Of a stretch of 64,000 bases of DNA, positions 10,110-17,577 are shown in pieces. Position 1 is the stretch's first letter; each line of letters opens with the position of its first letter. The notes beneath the pieces are model-generated. The model was not told the DNA's origin, did not search any database, and saw only the letters and a program-made list of their open reading frames with translations. The position numbers were made by a program, and so were the translations under genes. Source of the stretch: JACKGW01 sp964586025 (GTDB lineage: Bacteria; Planctomycetota; PLA2; JAEUHO01); assembly GCA_964586025.1 (NCBI GenBank), contig CAZPGF010000001.1:1-64000 (forward strand), read 5' to 3'.

Positions 10110-11371
10110 CCCTTCTCCATGACGAGTCGGCGCTCGCCGCCGCTCTCGACGCGCATCGCCGGGAGGGACGGCGGATCGTGTTCACGAACGGCGCGTTCGA
10201 TCTGTTGCACGTCGGACACGTGCGCATGCTGGAGGCCGCCCGCTCGCTCGGCGACGTGCTCGTCGTCGCGATCAACGACGACGACTCCGTGCGGGCGCGA
10301 AAGGGTGCGGGACGTCCGGTCGTGCCGGCGATCGAACGCGCCGAACTCCTGCGCGCGCTCCGCGCCGTGGACCACGTGATCGTGTTCTCCGACCGGACCG
10401 TGGACCGCCTGCTCGAGCGCCTGCGCCCCGACGTCCACGCGAAGGGACGAGACTACGACCTCGCGTCCCTTCCCGAGCGCGCCACCGACGAACGACTCGG
10501 CATCTGCGTCGCCTTCGTCGGCGACGCGAAGGAACACGGCAGTCGCGATCTGCTCGCGCGCATCGGACGCGCCGCGCCGCCGCCCGTCGATCGCGCGGAG
10601 CGGTTCGTCGGGTCGGGCGTCGAGGGCGTCGTGCAGCGTCGTCGCCGCGAAGCGCTGCGCGCGGGCCGCTGGCTGGACCTCTGGCCGTTCGCGGTCGGGA
10701 AGCCCGGCGACTTCGTCGAAGGGAACGAGCGACGCTTCGTTCGGCGCCTCGAGATCGACGCGACGACCGTCTACGCGAAGGTCACCCGTCCCCTCGAGGG
10801 ACGGCGCAGCCCGGTCGCGGAGTTCCACCACCTGCTTGCGCTGCGCGCCGCCGGGTTCGTCGCGCCGGAGCCGTGGCTCGCGCTCGAGGGGAAGCTCGAA
10901 GGCGAGCGCGTCGGCCTGCTGGTGACGGCCGCTGCCGAGGGGCCGTCGCTGCTCGCGTGGCTTCACGATTCGCCGTCGGTCGACGCGAGGCGCCTGCGGG
11001 CCGATGACGTGGGACGGGCGATTCGCGCGCTGCACACGGCGCGATTCCTGCATCCGGACCTGATGGCCTGGCATCTGGTCCTGGTGGGCGAACCCGGCCG
11101 CGGCGTCGACTCGATCGCGTTCCTCGACGTCCAGCGGCTGCGGCGCGGCGGCAAGCGGCTCGACCGCGGTGCCGCGATGCGCGGACTCGTGGCGCTCGAC
11201 CTGTCGGTGCGCGGTCTCGCCACGGAGCGCGAGCGGCTGCGCGTGCTGCGCGCGTGGCTCGGCGGATCGCTCGCGCGCGCGCAGGATTGGTTGCCTTCGA
11301 TCGCGCGGCTGCGCAAGCGCCTCGAGGATCGCTCGACATTTCGCGCGCCGCCGGTTCCGGGGCGCGCATGA
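10106..11371 (+). CDS. Fusion of HldE-type adenylyltransferase and WaaP/Kdo-type sugar kinase
   Basis: A two-domain protein of 421 residues. Residues about 20-150 form a cytidylyltransferase-like domain with FTNGAFDLLHVGH (26-38) and KGRDYD, close to the C-terminal half of HldE. Residues about 165-420 resemble the LPS core kinase family (WaaP/InaA/Kdo kinase): candidate ATP lysine Lys225, catalytic loop HPDLMAWH with Asp318, and the metal-binding FLDVQR (339-344). It overlaps gmhB and the next kinase-like gene by four bases each. Inferred: it activates a sugar or alcohol phosphate and phosphorylates a lipid A-core sugar. It could be a paralogous second ADP-heptose synthase; the fusion is unusual as far as I know. 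Confidence 0.8.
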   Translation: MTLLHDESALAAALDAHRREGRRIVFTNGAFDLLHVGHVRMLEAARSLGDVLVVAINDDDSVRARKGAGRPVVPAIERAELLRALRAVDHVIVFSDRTVDRLLERLRPDVHAKGRDYDLASLPERATDERLGICVAFVGDAKEHGSRDLLARIGRAAPPPVDRAERFVGSGVEGVVQRRRREALRAGRWLDLWPFAVGKPGDFVEGNERRFVRRLEIDATTVYAKVTRPLEGRRSPVAEFHHLLALRAAGFVAPEPWLALEGKLEGERVGLLVTAAAEGPSLLAWLHDSPSVDARRLRADDVGRAIRALHTARFLHPDLMAWHLVLVGEPGRGVDSIAFLDVQRLRRGGKRLDRGAAMRGLVALDLSVRGLATERERLRVLRAWLGGSLARAQDWLPSIARLRKRLEDRSTFRAPPVPGRA

Positions 11372-12144
11372 GACGCTCCGCGACGCCGAGGTGGGACGTC
11401 GATCCGGCGTGGGCGGCGCGGCTCGCCGCGGCGGGGATCGGCGACGCGCGCACGTTGCTCGATGCGTCGAGGACCGTGCGCACCCTTCGCGATCGCAGCA
11501 ACCACCTCCTCCACGTCGGTGGGACGCGGCTCTACGTGAAGCGGCATCAGCGCGAGTCCTCGAGCCCGGAGGCACGCGGGTTGAGGTCGCTCGGGCGGTG
11601 CGGCGTTCCCTCCGCCGTCCTGGTCGCCAGCGGTTTCGCGCCCGAGGTCGGTTCCGTCGCCGCCGTCGAGGGCGTCGAGCCCGCCGCGCCGATCGCCGAT
11701 CTCGTCGCGTCCGGCCGTCTGGAGCCGACGGCCGCGACGGGACGCGCGATCCTCGATCGGCTGGCCGTCGAGGTCGCCGCGATGCACGAGGCCGGGATCG
11801 TTCACGGCTCGCTCTACCTCGATCATGTCGTGACGGACCCGCTCGCGTCGGAGGTTCGCATCGCCCTGATCGATGCGGAACGCGTGGGCGATCGCGGGCG
11901 CCGACCCTTCGGACGGCGCGTGATCAAGGATCTCGCGGCCCTCGACTCGTCCGCGACGCGTCTCGGCGTCGCGCGAACGGCGCGGTTGCGTTTCCTCCGC
12001 GTCTACCTCGCCCATCGCTCGGCGCTCGGCGGGCGTCACGCTCGGCCCCTCGTGCGCCGCATCGCACGCAAGGCGCGTCGGATCCTTCGTCACGTGCCGC
12101 GGACGCCGGTCGGCGAGGCGGCGCGACCGCGGGAGTGGGCATGA
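11368..12144 (+). CDS. WaaP/InaA-family kinase-like protein, catalytic Asp replaced
   Basis: 258 residues, related to the LPS core (Kdo/heptose) kinases. Visible are a candidate ATP-binding Lys58 (LYVKRH), the catalytic-loop position HGSLYLDH (146-153) and the metal-binding LIDAER (168-173). In the family the loop reads H-x-D; here the Asp is Ser148, so the protein may be catalytically weak, a pseudokinase, or use another residue. The preceding fusion protein keeps its Asp. The ATG at 11368 overlaps the upstream stop (ATGA), and its own stop overlaps the next ATG. Role in the LPS core is inferred from family and context. Confidence 0.75.
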   Translation: MRRSATPRWDVDPAWAARLAAAGIGDARTLLDASRTVRTLRDRSNHLLHVGGTRLYVKRHQRESSSPEARGLRSLGRCGVPSAVLVASGFAPEVGSVAAVEGVEPAAPIADLVASGRLEPTAATGRAILDRLAVEVAAMHEAGIVHGSLYLDHVVTDPLASEVRIALIDAERVGDRGRRPFGRRVIKDLAALDSSATRLGVARTARLRFLRVYLAHRSALGGRHARPLVRRIARKARRILRHVPRTPVGEAARPREWA

Positions 12145-13283
12145 GGCTCGGCGTGCTTCTCGACCGCCTCGGCGCGCGACGGGGCGGCGCCGAGGCGCAC
12201 ACGGCGGCGCTGCTCGCTCGCGCGGTCGAGGTGGACGGCGATGCGGTGCTCGCGACGCTCGACGGCGTCGCACCGCCCGGTTGTCGGACGATCCGCATCC
12301 GGGCGCGCGGACCGCGTCCCGGGCGCGACGCGCGATTCGCCGCGCGCGGCGAGGCGGCCCTGCGCGACGCGGGATGCGACGTCGTCCTGGCGGTTCGCCA
12401 CACGGCACGCTGCGACGTGCTGATCCTCCACGGCGGCCTCGTCGGGGATGCGCGCGCGGCGAAGGATCGCGCGCGCGGCGCCGGTGCATGGCACCGCTTG
12501 GCCCGTCGGTTCGGTGATCGACGCCATCGGTGGTTCGTCGAGGTCGAGCGAGAGGCGCTCGGCGGCGCGGAAGGCCCGCGCGTGATCGCGGTCTCCGATG
12601 CGCAGGCGCGGCGCATCCGCGCGGTCTATCCCAACGCCGCGCAGCGCATCGTCACGGTGCCGAACGGCGTCGATGCGGAGCGCTTCCGTCGCGAGGCGTT
12701 CATCGATGCGGGCGCGGCGTTGCGGCAGTCGCACGGGTTGACTGGCGCCGTCGTCGCGCTGTTCGTCGCGCACGATCCATGGCTGAAGGGGTTGCGAACG
12801 GCGATCGAGGCGCTGGCGCGATCGCCGGCCCGAGACCTCGATCCGCCCGTCCACCTCGTCGCGGCGGGCGCGCCGATCCCACGCATGCTCCGCCGCCTCG
12901 CTCGCGAACTCGGCGTGGCGCGTCGCATCCACGAGGTCGGCGTTCTCGACGACCCGCGCGCATGGATGGCCACGGCCGACTGGCTCACCCATCCCACGTG
13001 GTACGACCCGATGAGCCTCGTCGCGTTGGAAGCGCTCGCGATGTCGCTGCCGGTCATCACCACGCCGGCGAACGGCGTGCGCGAGGTGATGGGGCAGCGC
13101 GGCGGCATCGTCCTCGAAGGCCCCGGCGACCCGGACGCGCTCGCGGTCGCCTACGGGACCCTGCACGACCCGGCGCTGCGCGAGTTCACGCGCGAGGACG
13201 CCCGGTACGTCGCGCTCCGCTCGCGGGAGTCCACCCGCCTCGACCAGGTCCTCGCCGTCTGCCGCGCCGCCGTCACGCGCTGA
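12141..13283 (+). CDS. GT-B glycosyltransferase, family GT4-like
   Basis: 380-residue cytosolic glycosyltransferase of the GT4 type. The N-terminal Rossmann domain begins RLGVLLDRLGARRGGAEAH (Gly-rich acceptor loop), the middle has VPNGVDAERF (about 173-182), and the C-terminal nucleotide-sugar domain carries DPMSLVALEALAMSLPVITT (about 289-308), equivalent to the conserved E-x7-E region. It probably adds a hexose or heptose to the LPS core; donor and acceptor cannot be read from sequence. The gene is coupled by ATGA to the kinase-like gene before it. Confidence 0.88.
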   Translation: MRLGVLLDRLGARRGGAEAHTAALLARAVEVDGDAVLATLDGVAPPGCRTIRIRARGPRPGRDARFAARGEAALRDAGCDVVLAVRHTARCDVLILHGGLVGDARAAKDRARGAGAWHRLARRFGDRRHRWFVEVEREALGGAEGPRVIAVSDAQARRIRAVYPNAAQRIVTVPNGVDAERFRREAFIDAGAALRQSHGLTGAVVALFVAHDPWLKGLRTAIEALARSPARDLDPPVHLVAAGAPIPRMLRRLARELGVARRIHEVGVLDDPRAWMATADWLTHPTWYDPMSLVALEALAMSLPVITTPANGVREVMGQRGGIVLEGPGDPDALAVAYGTLHDPALREFTREDARYVALRSRESTRLDQVLAVCRAAVTR

Positions 13284-13323
13284 CCTCCGGCCGACGAACC
13301 TTCGCCGAAAGGCCGCGAGGACC

Positions 13324-13340
13324 CCGGCCCCGACGGCCGG
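13324..13340 (+). terminator. GC-rich hairpin between glycosyltransferase genes
   Basis: CCGGCC / GGCCGG, six-base-pair stem with a five-base loop in the 91-base spacer. No T-run follows, so termination is only possible; the next gene has its own predicted promoter. Confidence 0.3.
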
Positions 13341-13362
13341 ATGGCGGCCGGGACGACCGCGG

Positions 13363-13368
13363 TAGTCT
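13363..13368 (+). promoter_or_regulatory. Predicted -10 element, leaderless glycosyltransferase gene
   Basis: TAGTCT six bases before the ATG at 13375. No Shine-Dalgarno sequence is present. Confidence 0.5.
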
Positions 13369-13374
13369 GCGGGC

Positions 13375-14376
13375 ATGGGCGCGGCGCGAACGTTGGCGGT
13401 GTTGACGTCGGATCCGGACGGTCCGGTCGTCCGACATCGCTTTCGAGCGTACGAGCGCGCGGCCGCGCGGCGGGGGATCGCGTTCGACATCGTGCCCTGG
13501 GTGAAGGGACGTCGCGCGAGGCGTGCGGCGCGCCGTCGGCGCGGAGGCGCGGCAGGTGGGGGCGTGGCGTATCGGCAATTAACGGTGCGGGACGTCGGCC
13601 GCGTGCGTGCGCGAGCGAGGCGACTCGGATTCGACTTCGACGATGCGTTGCCCTATCGCGACAGCCGTCGCGGGGCGACGCCGTCGTGGACTCGGGGGCG
13701 ACGTTTCGCGGCGATTCTCGCCGCCGCCGATCGCGTGACGTGCGGGAATGCGTGGCTGCGGACGCTCGCCGAGCGGCGCGGCGTCGAGGCGACCGTGTTG
13801 CCGACCACGGTGCCCCTCGGCGAGCGCCCTCATCCGGTGCTGCCGGACCGAGGCCTTCCCGCGATCGGCTGGATCGGCAGCCGCGCGACGATCGGCTATC
13901 TCGAGGAGCGCGCGGCGGTCCTAGGAGCGCTCGCCGCGTCGGGCCGCGCCTATCGCCTGCGCGTCATCGCCGATGCCGAGCCGGCGTTCCCGCCCGGCGT
14001 CGCGATCGAGCCGGTGCGTTGGACGAAGGAGACCTGGGAGGGAGCGCTCGCCGGTGTTCGCTTCGGTCTCGCGCCGCTGTCGGACGATCCGTGGGCCCGC
14101 GGCAAGTGCGGCCTGCGGCTGCTGCAGACGCTCGGCGTCGGACGGCCCTGTGTCGCCAGTGCGGTCGGCGTGCAGGCCGAGCAGGTTCGTCACGGCGAGA
14201 CCGGCTGGCTCGCCCACGATCGCGAGGGCTTCCTCGAAGGGATGGTTGCCCTGCTCGACGACCCGGACCGCTGCCGGGCGATGGGGGAGGCCGGGTTCGA
14301 CGACGTCCGCGCGAACTGGTCGGTCGAGGCGTGGTCCGAACGGGTGTCGGACGAGTGGGACGCGCTGCTCGCGTGA
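13375..14376 (+). CDS. GT-B glycosyltransferase of the LPS cluster
   Basis: 333-residue GT1/GT4-type glycosyltransferase. The N-terminus starts a Rossmann strand (TLAVLTSDPDGPVVRHRF). The C-terminal half has the donor-binding features: GLAPLSDDPWARGKCGLRLL near 240 and GRPCVASAVGVQAEQVRHGE near 260-280. The first is the pattern 'laPl.d.p..rgk.glK..e' seen in transferases that process surface polysaccharide. It overlaps the heptosyltransferase gene by GTGA. The substrate is unknown. The start is supported by the TAGTCT hexamer six bases upstream. Confidence 0.85.
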   Translation: MGAARTLAVLTSDPDGPVVRHRFRAYERAAARRGIAFDIVPWVKGRRARRAARRRRGGAAGGGVAYRQLTVRDVGRVRARARRLGFDFDDALPYRDSRRGATPSWTRGRRFAAILAAADRVTCGNAWLRTLAERRGVEATVLPTTVPLGERPHPVLPDRGLPAIGWIGSRATIGYLEERAAVLGALAASGRAYRLRVIADAEPAFPPGVAIEPVRWTKETWEGALAGVRFGLAPLSDDPWARGKCGLRLLQTLGVGRPCVASAVGVQAEQVRHGETGWLAHDREGFLEGMVALLDDPDRCRAMGEAGFDDVRANWSVEAWSERVSDEWDALLA

Positions 14377-15458
14377 TCGAGCGCGGCGCTCCGCGGCGGC
14401 TCGTCGTGCTCGTGCCGAACCCGCTCGGCGATGCGGTGCTCGCGACGCCGGCGCTCCGCGCGCTGCGTCGCACGCTTCCCGACACGTCAATCGTCTGGGC
14501 AGGACGGCGCGCCGCGCACCAAGCCCTCGCGGGGCTTCCCGACCGCGACGAGACGATGCCGCTCGCCGGGCCACCGTCCACAGGCTGGCGCGGCGTGCGC
14601 GACGCGGCGCGACGATTGGCGGGTCTTCGCGCCGATGCCGCCCTGCTCCTGCGCAACAGCACGTCGAGCGCCCTCGCCGCACGCATGGCGGGGATTCCAC
14701 GCCGCATCGGCACCGCCCTGACCTTTCCTCGGCGGCGACTCCTGACCGATCGCGTGGAGGTCCCTCTCGTCTCGGGCCGCCTCGCGCCGCGGCCGATGGA
14801 GGATCTCTACCTCGATCTCGTGCGTCCCTTGGGCGTGCCCGACGTCGAACCGGAACGCCCGCGTGTCGTCGCGGAGCCGTTCGACGTCGAGCGGGCATTG
14901 CGCCGCGTCGCGGCGGCCGGATTCGGAGCCGACGAGGCGTTCCTGTTCGTGCAGCCCGGCGCGGCCTTCGGGGAGAGCAAGCGGATGCCGCCCGCGCGCC
15001 TCGCCGACGCCGTTCGCGCCCTGCGCGCAGGGCGCGGTCTCGTGCCGATCGTCGGCGCCGGGCCGGGCGAGGAGTCCCTGGCCCACGAGGTGGCCGGCGC
15101 CATCGGCGCGCCGTGCCTTCGTCTCGGCGCGCACCCCGCCGACGTCGGCGAACTGAAGGGCCTGCTCGCGCGAAGCGCCGCCTACCTCGGCGCCGACGCC
15201 GGTCCGAGGCATCTCGCCGAGGCCCTCGGCGTGCCGACCGTGGTGTTCCTCGGCCCCACCGATCCCCGCTTCAGCGGGCGCAGCCGCGGCCTCGTCGTCC
15301 GACGCGAGGACCTCGGCTGCCTCGGCTGCCACGAGCGCCGATGCCCACTCGGCCACCACGCCTGCCTCGACGAACTCGATCCGCGCCGCCTCGTCGATGC
15401 GGTCGAGGTCGCGCTGGCGGGCGCTCCTCCGCGACGCGGCTACAATCCCGCGCCGTGA
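14373..15458 (+). CDS. GT9-family ADP-heptose:LPS heptosyltransferase
   Basis: 361-residue GT9 transferase that should use the ADP-heptose made by HldE/GmhB to build the LPS inner core at the cytoplasmic face of the membrane. Family marks are NPLGDAVLATPALRALR at the N-terminus, FVQPGA near 190 and the donor-site region LGADAGPRHLAEALGVPTVV near 269-288, followed by FLGPTDP. An HxxC-rich segment near 315-330 (CLGCHERRCPLGHHAC) resembles the Cys cluster present in several heptosyltransferases. It could be the WaaC-, WaaF- or WaaQ-type enzyme. GTG 14373 overlaps the previous stop. Confidence 0.9.
   Translation: MIERGAPRRLVVLVPNPLGDAVLATPALRALRRTLPDTSIVWAGRRAAHQALAGLPDRDETMPLAGPPSTGWRGVRDAARRLAGLRADAALLLRNSTSSALAARMAGIPRRIGTALTFPRRRLLTDRVEVPLVSGRLAPRPMEDLYLDLVRPLGVPDVEPERPRVVAEPFDVERALRRVAAAGFGADEAFLFVQPGAAFGESKRMPPARLADAVRALRAGRGLVPIVGAGPGEESLAHEVAGAIGAPCLRLGAHPADVGELKGLLARSAAYLGADAGPRHLAEALGVPTVVFLGPTDPRFSGRSRGLVVRREDLGCLGCHERRCPLGHHACLDELDPRRLVDAVEVALAGAPPRRGYNPAP
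15441..15446 (+). promoter_or_regulatory. Predicted -10 element TACAAT, leaderless moxR
   Basis: TACAAT lies eight bases before the GTG of moxR and inside the end of the heptosyltransferase gene. The following bases match those at the ABC ATPase start (60629-60645) almost exactly. Confidence 0.5.
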
Positions 15459-16555
15459 GCCCCTCGACCGCCGCGCACGAAGTCCCTCGTCTCGACGCGG
15501 CGGAGATCGCCTCGACCGGCCGTGCGCTGGCGGCGGGGCTCGCGCGACGGATCGTCGGACTCGACGATGTCGTCGAACAGGTGCTGATCACCGTGCTCGC
15601 GCGCGGCCACGCACTGCTCGAGGGGGTTCCGGGACTCGCCAAGACGCTCCTGCTGTCGAGCATGGCCGAGTTGCTCGACCTCGCGTTCTCGCGGATCCAG
15701 TTCACCCCCGACCTGATGCCGTCCGACGTGACCGGCAGCGAGTACCTCGTCCACGACGTGGACACCGGCGAGCGCGAGTTCCGCTTCGCGCCCGGTCCGG
15801 TGTTCGCGAACATCGTCCTCGCCGACGAGATCAACCGCGCCCCGCCGAAGACGCAGGCCGCGCTGATGGAGGCGATGGAGGAGCGGCAGGTCACGAGCCT
15901 CGGCGTCACGCGCCGCCTCGACGATCCGTTCGTGGTCCTCGCCACGCAGAATCCCATCGAGCAGCAGGGCACCTACCCGCTGCCGGTCGGCCAACTCGAT
16001 CGATTCCTGTTCAAGATCCATCTCGACTATCCGGCCTTCGACGACGAGATGCGGATCGCCCGCCTCCTGACCTCGCCGGAGCCGGACGCCGTGCCCGCGG
16101 TGCTCGATCGCAAGGGGTACCGCCGACTCGCCGACGCGCTGGCCGCGCGCCCCGTGCCCGACGCGGTCCGGCGTCACGCCGTGGAACTCGTCCAGGCGAC
16201 GCGGCCGCAAGGGACTTCCGCCCCGGAGATCGTCCGGGAGTACGTCGCGTGGGGCGCGGGTCCGCGCGCGGCGCAGGCGCTCGTCGTCGCCGCCCGGATT
16301 CGCGCGGCGCTGCGCGGGCGCGAGACGGCCGCCGTGACCGACGTCCGGGCGCTGGCGCCCGCCGTCCTGCGCCATCGCCTCGTTCTGAACTACGCGGCGG
16401 ACGCCGACGGCAAGGGGCCGGATGCGATCGTGGCCGCGCTGCTCGACGCGTTGCGCCCCGCGGGCGAGGAGGCGCCGCGCCCGCGCCGGTGGTGGCGGCG
16501 CGCGTGGGACCAGATGACGCGACCCCCGCGGGAACGCGCCGCACTCGCACGCTGA
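15455..16555 (+). CDS. MoxR-family AAA+ ATPase
   Basis: 366-residue MoxR chaperone-type ATPase. Walker A GVPGLAKT is at 57-64, Walker B LADEINRAPPKTQAALMEAM near 126-145, and sensor/arginine-finger region ATQNPIEQQGTYPLPVGQLD near 164-183. A helical lid follows and the tail is Arg-rich. MoxR proteins mature or assemble partner complexes, usually with DUF58 and von Willebrand A proteins encoded next door. Here none is visible; the neighbours are a HEAT-like exported protein and a giant membrane protein. GTG 15455 overlaps the upstream stop. ATPase identity is secure; the client is unknown. Confidence 0.93.
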   Translation: MSPSTAAHEVPRLDAAEIASTGRALAAGLARRIVGLDDVVEQVLITVLARGHALLEGVPGLAKTLLLSSMAELLDLAFSRIQFTPDLMPSDVTGSEYLVHDVDTGEREFRFAPGPVFANIVLADEINRAPPKTQAALMEAMEERQVTSLGVTRRLDDPFVVLATQNPIEQQGTYPLPVGQLDRFLFKIHLDYPAFDDEMRIARLLTSPEPDAVPAVLDRKGYRRLADALAARPVPDAVRRHAVELVQATRPQGTSAPEIVREYVAWGAGPRAAQALVVAARIRAALRGRETAAVTDVRALAPAVLRHRLVLNYAADADGKGPDAIVAALLDALRPAGEEAPRPRRWWRRAWDQMTRPPRERAALAR

Positions 16556-16569
16556 ACGGCCTCCGACGG

Positions 16570-16575
16570 TATCCT
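16570..16575 (+). promoter_or_regulatory. Possible -10 element with short leader
   Basis: TATCCT 20 bases before the ATG at 16596. It would give a leader of about 14 bases that holds the GGAGGTGA Shine-Dalgarno sequence (16583-16590). Confidence 0.35.
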
Positions 16576-16595
16576 CGGCGGCGGAGGTGATCCCG

Positions 16596-17474
16596 ATGAC
16601 CCGCCGCCGTCCGACGTGCGTTGTCGCCGTCACGCTCGTTCTCGCCGTCGTCACCTCGTCGCCCGCCGTCGCTCGCGACGAGCCGCTCGTCGCCGCGTCG
16701 CACACCGACGACGTCGTCAAGCAGGCGATGGCTCGCTTCGAAGCCGAGTACGACTCGGGCGCGCTCGACAAGCAGGTGACGATCCTGCGTTGGCTCGGCG
16801 CCCATCGCCATCCGACCGTGCGCAAGCGCCTCGAACGACTCTTGATGCGCGAGACGAACCTGGAGCTGAAGGCGCTTGCCGCGGAGGGCCTCGGCAACCA
16901 GGCCTCCGATGCGAAGGCGGCCCGTCGGGCGCTCGAGGTCGCGGTCAAGGAGTTCGCCCGGTACGGCGGCGCCGAGGATCCGAAGGGGCCCGCGGCGATC
17001 GCACGCAACGAGGAGGAGGCGAAGGTGCTCGTCGCGTGCCTCCACGGTCTGCGCACGTTGCACCCGTACGCACCGCGTCGTCACAAGAACGACGCGTGGG
17101 ACGATCTCGAGCCGATGATCGACCACATGCACGACGATGTCGCCGTCGCCATGTTCGAGTTCGTCGGTGAAACGAAGGAGTACCGCGGGCTGCCGAAGAT
17201 CCTCGAGTGGTTCACCTACTACCCGGACGGGGCGTCCTGGTCCGGGGCGAGCGCCACGGTGGACACCGGCGCGGAGGGCAACACCGACGCGAAGGCGGCC
17301 CGGGCGAAGGTGATGCGCTCGATGGCCGGGCGGAAGAAGAAGGCTCGCCCGGGCGCGTGGGACTCGATGCGGAAGGCGGTCGAGCAGGTGACCGGGGTCG
17401 CGCTGACCACGCCGGCGGAATTGAAGGCGTGGATGGAGGAGAACAAGCGGCTGCTCGCGCAGCACGGCGTCTGA
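16596..17474 (+). CDS. Exported HEAT-repeat-like protein, unknown function
   Basis: 292 residues with a signal peptide (about 1-27, ending AVARDE) and a body of helical pairs. The segment TVRKRLERLLMRETNLELKA and the following AAEGLGNQ read like HEAT/armadillo repeats. A basic, Gly-poor C-terminal helix region (MAGRKKKARPG) follows. No catalytic residues are seen. ATG 16596 is preferred over an in-frame GTG nine bases upstream because GGAGGTGA sits at ideal spacing. It lies between moxR and the giant protein gene, so it may be a partner of one of them; this is inference from position only. Confidence 0.72.
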   Translation: MTRRRPTCVVAVTLVLAVVTSSPAVARDEPLVAASHTDDVVKQAMARFEAEYDSGALDKQVTILRWLGAHRHPTVRKRLERLLMRETNLELKALAAEGLGNQASDAKAARRALEVAVKEFARYGGAEDPKGPAAIARNEEEAKVLVACLHGLRTLHPYAPRRHKNDAWDDLEPMIDHMHDDVAVAMFEFVGETKEYRGLPKILEWFTYYPDGASWSGASATVDTGAEGNTDAKAARAKVMRSMAGRKKKARPGAWDSMRKAVEQVTGVALTTPAELKAWMEENKRLLAQHGV

Positions 17475-17486
17475 CTCCCGACGTTT

Positions 17487-17514
17487 GCGCGCGTTTTGCA
17501 ACCGAACCGCGCGC
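17487..17514 (+). repeat. Inverted repeat before the giant gene, possible terminator
   Basis: GCGCGCG at 17487-17493 and CGCGCGC at 17508-17514 with a 14-base loop starting TTTT. It lies between the HEAT-like gene and the promoter of the giant gene. It may be a weak terminator or chance in GC-rich DNA. Confidence 0.25.
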
Positions 17515-17521
17515 GGATCCG

Positions 17522-17527
17522 TACCTT
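17522..17527 (+). promoter_or_regulatory. Possible -10 element of the giant-protein gene
   Basis: TACCTT followed by about 50 bases to the ATG. The leader contains GGGAGGA (17566-17572) five bases before the start. The same GTACCTTC string and leader length precede the gene at 44088. Confidence 0.4.
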
Positions 17528-17577
17528 CCTCTCGTCGGTGCACCTCCCCCTGGAGCGCGCCGCCCGGGAGGATCCCG

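Noticed and set aside
13973..15455. A much longer MoxR protein starting inside the glycosyltransferase genes
   Set aside because: The upstream part is a shadow of two clear glycosyltransferase genes; GTG 15455 fits overlap and family length.
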